A stretch of DNA of 5,295 nucleotides from CAIWCD01 sp043782365 (lineage in GTDB: Bacteria > Myxococcota > Myxococcia > Myxococcales > 40CM-4-68-19). A program made the translations under genes and the position numbers. Of the stretch, positions 1 through 4,888 are shown piece by piece. Where the stretch lies: NCBI GenBank assembly GCA_043782365.1, contig JAYWAO010000248.1, forward strand, positions 1 to 5,295, given 5' to 3'. How positions within the stretch are numbered: position 1 is the stretch's first letter; every line of letters starts with the position of its first letter. The notes below the pieces were generated by a model that saw nothing but the letters and a program-made list of their open reading frames with translations, did not search any database and was not told where the DNA came from.

Positions 1-74
1 ACTCGGGGCCACCACCCCCAAGCTGCGGTTGCCCGCCGCGGCGGTGGTCCACGAAGACCAAGGAGTCCGCACCG
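1..74 (+). promoter_or_regulatory. Leader of rplY with ribosome binding site and a possible hairpin
   Basis: The ribosome binding site AAGGAG lies at 60-65. Upstream, ACCACC (11-16) can pair with GGTGGT (43-48), and the perfect palindrome CCGCCGCGGCGG sits at 33-44 and overlaps that pairing. No clear promoter or terminator is seen, and the end of the preceding gene is not identifiable. The structure may be only a product of GC-rich sequence. Confidence 0.4.
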
Positions 75-824
75 ATGTCTGAGACCAACACCAACACCAG
101 CACCCTCACCGCCACCCTGCGCACCAAGAGCGGCAAGGGCCCTGCCCGCCAGCTCCGCTTCAAGGGGCTCATCCCGGCCGTCTGCTACAGCAGCCACGAC
201 AAGCCGGTCCACGTGGCCGTCGACCCCGACGCGCTGAAGAAGGCGATCGCGACCCCCAAGAAGTTCAACACCGTCATCACCCTCAACATCGAGGGCGGCG
301 GCATCCGCACGGTCCTCTTCAAGGCCTTCGAGCGCGATCCGGTGGGCGGGCAGATCCTCCACGCCGACTTCCTCGACATCCGGATGGACCACGAGGTCAC
401 CGTGCCGGTGCCGGTCGTCCTCATCGGCCGCCCCATCGGCGCCGCCGAGGGCGGCATCCTCCAGCAGGTGGCCCGCACCCTGGCCGTCCTCTGCCTCCCG
501 GGCAACATCCCCGAGAAGATCGAGGTCGACGTCTCCTCGCTCGGCATCGCCGAGTCGCTCCACGTCTCCGACATCAAGGCTCCCGCCGGCGTGAAGTTCA
601 AGGTGGCCGGTGACGCCACCATCGCGGTCGTCGCCATCCCCGAGAAGGAGGAGGTCGCGGTCGTGGCCGCCCCGGTCGTGGGCGCCGATGGCAAGCCTGC
701 TCCGGTCGCCGCGCTTGGCGCCGATGGCAAGCCTGCTCCCGCCGCAGACGGCAAGGCCGCTCCCGCTGGTGGCAAGGCCGCTCCGGCCGCCGGCAAGGAC
801 GCGCCCAAGGCCGCCAAGAAGTAA
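75..824 (+). CDS. rplY: Large-subunit ribosomal protein bL25, long Ctc/TL5 form
   Basis: This is the 5S rRNA-binding protein of the large ribosomal subunit. The N-terminal L25 domain (about residues 10-100) carries the family signature GKGPARQLRFKGLIPAV at 20-36 and ends with HADFLDI at 96-102. A second beta-rich domain follows (about 103-192), with EGGILQQ at 125-131 and a LPGNIPEKIEVDVSSL stretch at 141-156. This two-domain layout is that of the long Ctc/TL5 form and not of the roughly 94-residue E. coli protein. Residues about 193-249 are an added Ala/Pro/Lys/Gly tail with the repeat GADGKPAP at 203-210 and 215-222 and looser copies after it; the tail is basic at its end (KAAKK). The start is set by AAGGAG at 60-65, nine bases before the ATG. 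The pth start codon lies 3 nt after the stop, so the two genes are almost certainly in one transcript. Identification is firm; the role of the tail is unknown. Confidence 0.97.
   Translation: MSETNTNTSTLTATLRTKSGKGPARQLRFKGLIPAVCYSSHDKPVHVAVDPDALKKAIATPKKFNTVITLNIEGGGIRTVLFKAFERDPVGGQILHADFLDIRMDHEVTVPVPVVLIGRPIGAAEGGILQQVARTLAVLCLPGNIPEKIEVDVSSLGIAESLHVSDIKAPAGVKFKVAGDATIAVVAIPEKEEVAVVAAPVVGADGKPAPVAALGADGKPAPAADGKAAPAGGKAAPAAGKDAPKAAKK
681..784 (+). repeat. Short direct repeats encoding the bL25 C-terminal tail
   Basis: An identical 23-bp unit occurs at 681-703 and 717-739, offset by 36 nt (12 codons), so it encodes GADGKPAP twice in frame. A shorter 14-bp unit, GGCAAGGCCGCTCC, recurs at 750-763 and 771-784, and a decayed copy follows near 792. 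All copies keep the reading frame and encode a GK[PA]AP-like unit. The pattern looks like recent in-frame slippage or tandem duplication inside the tail of rplY. The repeat number could vary between strains. Confidence 0.85.
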
Positions 825-827
825 TTC

Positions 828-1511
828 GTGCTGCTCTTGGTCGGCCTGGGAAACCCGGGCTCGAAATACGAGCGGACGCGCCACAACGTGGGCTTTCGGG
901 CGGCTGCCGAAGCCGCCCGCGCATGTGGCGCCTCGCTCGACCAGGACCGCTGGGGCGCGCGTTACGGCGTCGGCCGCTTGAGCGGCCAGCCCATCGCCAT
1001 CTTCCTCCCGCAGACCTTCATGAACGGGAGCGGAGAAGCGGTGGGCCCCGCAGCGCGGTTCTGGAAGGTCGAGCCTTCGTCGGTGGTGGTCATCCACGAC
1101 GAGCTCGACTTCGAGTTCGGGCGCCTGGGAGTGAAGGTCGGCGGCGGAGACGGAGGCCACAACGGCCTGAAGAGTCTCCGCCAGCACCTGGGCACTGGGG
1201 AATTCACCCGGATCCGGGTGGGCATCGGCAGGCCCCCGCAAGCGTGGGATCCGGCCGACTGGGTGCTCAGCAAGTTCGTCCCGGCGGAGGAAGAGGCGCT
1301 GCAGGGACCGCAAGGGCTGCTCGATCTCGCCGCGCAGGCCGCCTGCGCAGCGCTCACCGAGGGGCCGCAGAAGGCGATGAACAAGTTCAACCTGAAGCCG
1401 CAGACGCCAGAGAAGCAGCAGAAGCAGCAAGAGAAGCAGGCCAAGAAGACGCAGAAGGCAGAGAGGGACGCGGCTCAGGAAAAGGCGTCAGGCAAGACCG
1501 AAGCGAAGTAG
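828..1511 (+). CDS. pth: Peptidyl-tRNA hydrolase (bacterial Pth family)
   Basis: Pth cleaves the ester bond of peptidyl-tRNAs that drop off ribosomes, freeing tRNA and peptide in the cytoplasm. All family landmarks are present: GLGNPG at 6-11 with Asn9, the catalytic His19 in TRHNVGF, Asn66 in FMNGSGE, Asp91 in HDELD, and His111-Asn112 in GGHNGLKS. These correspond to Asn10, His20, Asn68, Asp93 and His113-Asn114 of the E. coli enzyme. The core ends near residue 190 (AMNKFN). Family members are usually about 190 residues; this one has an extra 37-residue Lys/Gln/Glu/Ala tail (191-227) that is probably helical or disordered. The start is GTG, only 3 nt after the rplY stop, with no good Shine-Dalgarno sequence of its own, which suggests translational coupling to rplY. 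An rplY-pth pair is a common bacterial arrangement. Confidence 0.97.
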   Translation: MLLLVGLGNPGSKYERTRHNVGFRAAAEAARACGASLDQDRWGARYGVGRLSGQPIAIFLPQTFMNGSGEAVGPAARFWKVEPSSVVVIHDELDFEFGRLGVKVGGGDGGHNGLKSLRQHLGTGEFTRIRVGIGRPPQAWDPADWVLSKFVPAEEEALQGPQGLLDLAAQAACAALTEGPQKAMNKFNLKPQTPEKQQKQQEKQAKKTQKAERDAAQEKASGKTEAK

Positions 1512-1632
1512 TCGGAAGCACCGCAAGGCAGCACCCCACAGCCAAAGCGGAGCAGGCCCACTCCGGGCCGGCCGAGCAGCGGCAAAACCTCGCTGGAGGC
1601 AGTGTCCTCCGGCATCTCCCAAGAGGTCCACC
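1512..1632 (+). other. pth-rpsF spacer, no gene seen
   Basis: This 121-nt spacer separates the rplY-pth pair from rpsF-rpsR-rplI. It has no convincing sigma70-like promoter and no hairpin with a T-run, so I cannot tell whether transcription restarts here. Its 3' third forms the rpsF leader structure listed separately. GGCCGGCC at 1566-1573 is a simple palindrome with no clear meaning. Confidence 0.6.
1587..1627 (+). promoter_or_regulatory. Candidate S6:S18 autoregulatory leader hairpin sequestering the rpsF RBS
   Basis: Seen directly: an inner stem pairs 1592-1599 (GCUGGAGG) with 1606-1613 (CCUCCGGC), eight pairs including one G-U, around the six-base loop CAGUGU. An outer stem pairs ACCUC (1587-1591) with GAGGU (1623-1627). 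The outer 3' strand contains most of the rpsF Shine-Dalgarno AAGAGG (1621-1626), so the folded form would hide the ribosome binding site. The joint is asymmetric: no unpaired bases on the 5' side and nine on the 3' side (1614-1622). Known biology: in many bacteria the S6:S18 heterodimer binds an rpsF leader that mimics its 16S rRNA site and contains a conserved CCG. A CCG occurs here at 1609-1611, but within the inner stem, so I cannot match it exactly to the published motif. Confidence 0.5.
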
Positions 1633-2166
1633 ATGGCAGAAGCTACCCCCGCCGCGAGCACCACCGCGGCCCCCGCAGCACCCGCAATCACCCACGCGCC
1701 GGGCATCCGCCTGCGCGAGTACGAGACGATCTTCCTCGTCCGCCCCGACCTCGCGCAGGACCTGCTCGAGAAGGTGGTCGAGCGCCTCCGCGGCGTCGTG
1801 CACCGCGACGGCGGCAAGGTGATCAAGGTCGTCAACATGGGCAAGAAGAAGACCGCGTTCGAGGTGAAGAAGCACCCGCGCGCGATCTTCCTCCAGTTCC
1901 ACTACCTCGGCGACTCCAAGCAGGTGGCCGAGTTCGAGCGCAACCTGCGCATGACCGACGACGTGCTGAAGTACCAGTCGGTGAAGCTGGCCGAGAACAT
2001 CGACCCCTCCGCCCGCGCGGTCGAGGCCGACCAGACCCTGCCCGGCGACCCCGAGGTGCCGGATCGTCCGGCCCGCGAGGAGTTCGGCGGCGGCGAGTTC
2101 CGCGAGCGGTCGTTTGAAGATCGCGCGCCGGCGGCTGAAGAAGCCGACGTTCCCGAGGCCGAGTAG
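1633..2166 (+). CDS. rpsF: Small-subunit ribosomal protein bS6, with N- and C-terminal extensions
   Basis: bS6 dimerises with bS18 and binds the central domain of 16S rRNA on the platform of the 30S subunit. The conserved core runs from about residue 28 (LREYETIFLVRPDL at 27-40) through MGKKKTAFEVKKHPRAIFLQF (69-89) to RMTDDVLKYQSVKL (106-119). The core is preceded by about 25 residues rich in Ala, Pro and Thr, and followed by a tail of over 50 residues (about 124-177) with alternating acidic and Arg-rich patches ending EAE. The family is usually about 95-135 residues; this one is 177. The ATG has AAGAGG six bases upstream, and there is no ATG, GTG or TTG between it and the core, so the N-terminal extension is probably real. 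It is followed by rpsR after 33 nt. Regulation probably acts through the leader at 1587-1627. Confidence 0.96.
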   Translation: MAEATPAASTTAAPAAPAITHAPGIRLREYETIFLVRPDLAQDLLEKVVERLRGVVHRDGGKVIKVVNMGKKKTAFEVKKHPRAIFLQFHYLGDSKQVAEFERNLRMTDDVLKYQSVKLAENIDPSARAVEADQTLPGDPEVPDRPAREEFGGGEFRERSFEDRAPAAEEADVPEAE

Positions 2167-2199
2167 TAAAACCCTTTCGAAGAATCGACGGAGAACAAC

Positions 2200-2565
2200 A
2201 TGGCAGGCGATTTCAAGAAGGACGGCCCGAGCAAGGCGTACGGCGGGGGCGGCGGCGGACGGAGCTCCGGTGGTAGCGGCGGCGGCGATCGTGACCGCGG
2301 TGAGCGCGGCGAGCGCGGCGGCGGCGACGAGCGCGGCGGTCGCGGCTTCGGCCGGCGGAAGGTCTGCCGGTACTGCGCCGACAAGAACGCGAAGATCGAC
2401 TACAAGAACGCGAGCGAGCTGAAGTACTTCGTCACCGAGCGCGGCAAGATCGTTCCCCGCCGCATCTCGGGTAACTGCGCGCTCCACCAGCGGCAGGTTG
2501 CCACCGCCATCAAGCGGTCGCGCAACGTGGCGCTGCTCCCCTACACCGTCATGCAGAACGCTTAA
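2200..2565 (+). CDS. rpsR: Small-subunit ribosomal protein bS18, zinc-type, with Gly/Arg-rich N-terminus
   Basis: bS18 is the partner of bS6 on the 30S platform. The core (about 51-121) shows the usual signatures IDYKN (66-70), GKIVPRRISGNCALHQRQ (82-99), AIKRSRNVALLPYT (103-116). Cys56 and Cys59 (CRYC) together with Cys93 and His96 (CALH) match the cysteine-containing, probably zinc-binding form of S18; E. coli S18 lacks this set. Residues 1-50 are an unusual extension, with a poly-Gly run at 15-20 followed by RDRGERGERG and RGGRG, like an RGG-type RNA-binding segment. E. coli S18 is 75 residues; this one is 121. No alternative start codon lies between the ATG and the core, and GGAG at 2190-2193 lies six bases before the ATG, so the extension should be translated. 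No ssb or priB gene intervenes between rpsF and rpsR, unlike in Firmicutes (ssb) or enterobacteria (priB). Confidence 0.97.
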   Translation: MAGDFKKDGPSKAYGGGGGGRSSGGSGGGDRDRGERGERGGGDERGGRGFGRRKVCRYCADKNAKIDYKNASELKYFVTERGKIVPRRISGNCALHQRQVATAIKRSRNVALLPYTVMQNA

Positions 2566-2574
2566 GGAGCGGCC

Positions 2575-3021
2575 ATGAAGGTCATCCTCACGAAGGACCT
2601 CGAGAACCTGGGCAAGGCCGGCAACCTGGTCGAAGTGAAGCCCGGCTATGGCCGCAACTACCTCCTCCCCCGCAAGCTCGCGGTGGCGGCGACGGCCAAG
2701 AACGTCAACCAGCTCGCGCACGAGAAGACGGGCATCCTCGCGCGCGCCGCCAAGTACAAGACGAACATGACGGCGCAGGCGGGCAAGCTGTCGGCCGTCG
2801 AGCTCACGTTCAAGCGCAAGGTCGGCGAGCAGAACAAGCTCTTCGGCTCGGTCACGTCGAAGGACGTGTACGAGGCGCTGCACGGCTTGAACTTCGAGAT
2901 CGACCGCAAGCAGATCCACCTCCCCGAGCCGCTCAAGGAGCTGGGCGCGCACACGGTGGACGTGAAGCTGCACCCGGAAGTGGTCGCCAAGGTCAAGGTG
3001 ACCATCGCCGCCGAGGCGTAG
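2575..3021 (+). CDS. rplI: Large-subunit ribosomal protein bL9
   Basis: bL9 binds 23S rRNA near the base of the L1 stalk with its N-terminal domain, while the C-terminal domain projects away on a long helix. The N-terminal domain has the family signature GKAGNLVEVKPGYGRNYLLP (13-32). The connecting helix spans about 40-76, and the C-terminal domain begins near 77 and contains NKLFGSVTSKDVYEAL (87-102). The length of 148 is standard and, unlike its neighbours, it has no added tail. Its Shine-Dalgarno AAGGAG (2564-2569) overlaps the rpsR stop codon TAA and lies five bases before the ATG, so the two genes are tightly coupled. In many genomes dnaB follows rplI; here a terminator and an unrelated gene follow. 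Confidence 0.98.
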   Translation: MKVILTKDLENLGKAGNLVEVKPGYGRNYLLPRKLAVAATAKNVNQLAHEKTGILARAAKYKTNMTAQAGKLSAVELTFKRKVGEQNKLFGSVTSKDVYEALHGLNFEIDRKQIHLPEPLKELGAHTVDVKLHPEVVAKVKVTIAAEA

Positions 3022-3036
3022 CAAAGCCTCGCAGCG

Positions 3037-3087
3037 CCCGCCCGGTGACGCAGCCGCGCAGCAGTGCGTAGCGCGGCGGAGGGCGGG
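3037..3087 (+). other. Nested inverted repeat in the 3' region of the ribosomal operon
   Basis: CCCGCCC at 3037-3043 is the reverse complement of GGGCGGG at 3081-3087, and inside it CCGCGC at 3054-3059 pairs with GCGCGG at 3071-3076. The two stems are joined by an internal loop of ten and four bases. An alternative pairing of ACGCA (3048-3052) with UGCGU (3065-3069) competes with the inner stem. There is no U-run after it, so it is not an intrinsic terminator by itself. It could be a mRNA 3' end stabiliser, a regulatory element or part of a small RNA, but chance pairing is easy at this GC content. Confidence 0.35.
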
Positions 3088-3098
3088 ATCAGGTAAGT

Positions 3099-3152
3099 TC
3101 GGGGCGGTGGTTCCAGGGCGCAGGCCCCGGGGTCGCCGCCCTGGCCTTTTTT
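3099..3152 (+). terminator. Intrinsic terminator of the ribosomal protein operon
   Basis: A long hairpin pairs 3100-3114 with 3129-3143 as fifteen continuous pairs (five of them G-U). It continues past a bulged A3115 as GGG/CCC (3116-3118 with 3126-3128) around a seven-base loop; a U-G pair at 3099/3144 can extend the base. Two C residues and then six T residues (3147-3152) follow at once, the classic layout of a Rho-independent terminator. A shorter alternative, CCAGGGCG (3113-3120) with CGCCCTGG (3137-3144), ends at the same T-run. Either fold should end transcription of the upstream genes. Confidence 0.85.
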
Positions 3153-3185
3153 GGCCTGGCACTCCCAGGAGACCTCGCGGCCCGC

Positions 3186-4565
3186 ATGCGAACGACCGGC
3201 ACCAGCGCTGCGCTCGCGGTCCTCTGCTGCGGCCTCGCGGCCTACGCGGAGCGCGCGCCCGCCCCGGCAGCTCCTTCGGGCCGCCCGGCCCGGAAGACGA
3301 CCAAGCTCGTGCCAGCGGCCAAGGACCCGGCCGCCGGGGCCAAGGAAGCGGCCGGAGCGCCGGCGGAGAAGGCTCCGACGACCAGCGCGCAGCAGGCAGC
3401 GCCGTCCGCCGGCCCGCCGGCAGCCCAGGGCACGGCCACGCCCGGCCCGGCCCTACCCGCGGCGCAGCCTCCGCCGCCCCCGGTCCAGCAGACGCCGCAG
3501 CAGGCGGCGCCCCCCAAGCCGCCGCCGGTCAAGCAGCTGGGCCGGTTCGACCTCGACCTCTCGCCCACCGCTTTCGCCGCGCTGCCCGAGCTGCGCGGCT
3601 GCACCCTGCCCGTGGGCCAGCCGAGCGGCTACGGCGAGTGCGCGCTCGCGCCCAACGACGAGAAGCTGGTGAAGCTCCACCTCGCCTGGGACGAGGGCAG
3701 GCCCGGCGGCGAGCTGATCGCCCTGCGGCTGGTGTTCGACCCCGCCACCGCCCCGCCCCTCACCGAGCTGGAGTGGCAGCTGACCCGTGCCTGGGGCGCG
3801 CCGGCGCTCGAGCAGCTGCGCCGCGAGAAGGAGCAGAAGATCTTCACGCTGCAGTGGGAGGACCCCGAGCACCGGGCCACCCTGGAGGCGGCGGCCCCTT
3901 ACCAGCAGCCGTCGCGGGCGATCGCGGTGGTGATCGAGCGCAAGCCGCGCGCGCTGCCGGGAGAGCTGGCGACGCTGCGGCCGCGGCCGTTCGCGGGGTA
4001 CCGCCCGCGGATGGTGCGCCGGCTCGACTGGGAGGGCGCGCCGTACGCGTTGGTCTGGGGCACCAGCCTCACACCGGCGCAAGAGGCGATGGGCGAGGCG
4101 AGCCCGGCCTTTCCCACGCAGCGAGGCTATCTGGGTCTCTTCAAGATGGAGGGCGGCCCGGGCAAGAAGCGCTGGAAGCCGCTCTGGGAGCGCTCCGTCG
4201 GCAGCGAGGAGGAGGACGGCGACCCGCAGCGGGTGCTGCGCGTCGAGACCCGCGACATCACCGGCGACGGCGAGGCCGACGTCCTGGTGGAGCTCTCCTG
4301 CCCCAACTGCGCCGGGAGCACCTCCGAGGTGCTGGTGAAGTCGATCCGCGCGGGCAAGCTGGTCGACCTCTTCGGGCGCAAGGACCTCTTTCGCGCCGAG
4401 GTGCAGATCGAGAAGGTGGGCGTCTTGCGAGTCCGCGAGCCTGAGGGCGAGGACGGCGTGACCGTCACCACCTACGGCTACGACCGGAGCAAGGGGGCGT
4501 TCGTGCTGTCGCACGAGGAGCGCAGGGCGCGCTCCCGGAGCTACGTGCCGGCTGCCGACCCGTAG
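3186..4565 (+). CDS. Probable secreted protein of unknown function with Pro/Ala linker and calcium-loop-like motif
   Basis: I do not recognise this 459-residue protein. Residues 1-21 look like a Sec signal peptide: Arg2, a hydrophobic stretch ALAVLCCGLAA and a cleavage site after AYA (19-21). Cys14 and Cys15 do not sit in a proper lipobox, so export as a soluble or periplasmic protein is likelier than a lipoprotein. Residues about 22-115 are low-complexity Ala/Pro/Lys with PPPPP at 95-99, a likely wall-spanning or flexible linker. The rest (about 116-459) looks globular, with Cys139 and Cys152 possibly bonded, CPNC at 372-375, and DITGDGEAD at 357-365, a spacing like the calcium loops of FG-GAP/VCBS or dockerin-type repeats; only one copy is seen. 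AGGAG at 3167-3171 is 14 bases before the ATG, a long spacing. The 3' end overlaps the convergent gene by 25 nt. Coding status is supported by the strong codon bias and the signal peptide. Confidence 0.85.
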   Translation: MRTTGTSAALAVLCCGLAAYAERAPAPAAPSGRPARKTTKLVPAAKDPAAGAKEAAGAPAEKAPTTSAQQAAPSAGPPAAQGTATPGPALPAAQPPPPPVQQTPQQAAPPKPPPVKQLGRFDLDLSPTAFAALPELRGCTLPVGQPSGYGECALAPNDEKLVKLHLAWDEGRPGGELIALRLVFDPATAPPLTELEWQLTRAWGAPALEQLRREKEQKIFTLQWEDPEHRATLEAAAPYQQPSRAIAVVIERKPRALPGELATLRPRPFAGYRPRMVRRLDWEGAPYALVWGTSLTPAQEAMGEASPAFPTQRGYLGLFKMEGGPGKKRWKPLWERSVGSEEEDGDPQRVLRVETRDITGDGEADVLVELSCPNCAGSTSEVLVKSIRAGKLVDLFGRKDLFRAEVQIEKVGVLRVREPEGEDGVTVTTYGYDRSKGAFVLSHEERRARSRSYVPAADP

Positions 4566-4846
4566 ATGCCCAGGAAGCCGAGCAGGTCGAAGGGCTCCTC
4601 GACCACGCGCTGGCCGCCGATGTTGCTCTTCCACGAGCGCGAGCGGCCGCAGGCCATGCAGTAGCAGATGTCGCGGCCGCCCATGCCCTGGCCGCCCTTG
4701 AGGCCCCAGGCCTCTTCGGCGCCCTCGGAGCAGGTCTCGCAGATCTGCACGCGGTCGGCCGGGCGGAAGCCCCGGTCCTTGAGCTTCTTGCGGACGATGG
4801 CTGCGTGTTCGACCCAAGGGGGGAGAGGGCGGCGCTTCTTGGCCAT
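4541..4846 (-). CDS. Small cysteine-rich, zinc-ribbon-like protein of unknown function
   Basis: This is a 101-residue protein with no recognised name. The N-terminus is basic (MAKKRRPLPPW, then VRKKLKDRG). It has five cysteines: a CETC knuckle at 36-39, and 22 residues later CYCMACG with Cys61, Cys63 and Cys66. Two CxxC knuckles of this sort usually bind one zinc ion, so a nucleic-acid-binding or protein-binding zinc ribbon is a reasonable but unproven guess. The Gly-rich segment GLKGGQGMGGRD lies between the knuckles. I chose the ATG at 4846 (MAKKRR); a GTG at 4861 would add five residues and has GAGGG too close to it, while the ATG is a little far (about 16 nt) from the same GAGGG. It lies 42 nt after the end of the partial upstream gene, with no terminator between, so the two are probably co-transcribed. 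Confidence 0.8.
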   Translation of the reverse strand: MAKKRRPLPPWVEHAAIVRKKLKDRGFRPADRVQICETCSEGAEEAWGLKGGQGMGGRDICYCMACGRSRSWKSNIGGQRVVEEPFDLLGFLGIYGSAAGT

Positions 4847-4888
4847 GGCTGACGGTAGCACGCCCTCGGGGATTCAGTCATTTGTTGG

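Noticed and set aside
2..82. Open frame at the left edge ending in TGA at 80-82, overlapping the rplY start
   Set aside because: Its 26 residues match no expected upstream gene end (such as prs), and a real overlap could not be supported from so short a piece.
1387..3162. 591-codon open frame on the minus strand opposite rpsF, rpsR and rplI
   Set aside because: It is antisense to three certain ribosomal protein genes. Long antisense frames are expected when third codon positions are nearly all G or C; the composition is low-complexity and no domain is recognisable.
3240..3530. GC-rich low-complexity stretch as a possible repeat array
   Set aside because: It encodes an irregular Ala/Pro linker without a fixed repeat unit or spacing.
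3107..4444. 445-codon plus-strand open frame overlapping the secreted-protein gene
   Set aside because: Arg/Gly/Ala/Pro-dominated, starts inside the terminator hairpin and lacks any plausible domain; the frame starting at 3186 has a signal peptide and a normal composition.
4585..4604. Hairpin GGTCGA/TCGACC just after the secreted-protein stop, as a possible terminator
   Set aside because: No T-run follows on either strand, and the bases are coding in the convergent gene, so the pairing is probably incidental.
3453..4817. 454-codon minus-strand open frame opposite the secreted-protein gene
   Set aside because: Shadow frame: rich in Arg, Gly, Leu and Pro with no motif, and it conflicts with the better-supported cysteine-rich gene and the signal-peptide protein.
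4465..4881. 138-codon minus-strand open frame starting with ATG at 4881
   Set aside because: Ala/Arg/Ser/Pro-rich shadow in a different frame from the 101-residue protein, which has ordered cysteine knuckles and balanced composition.
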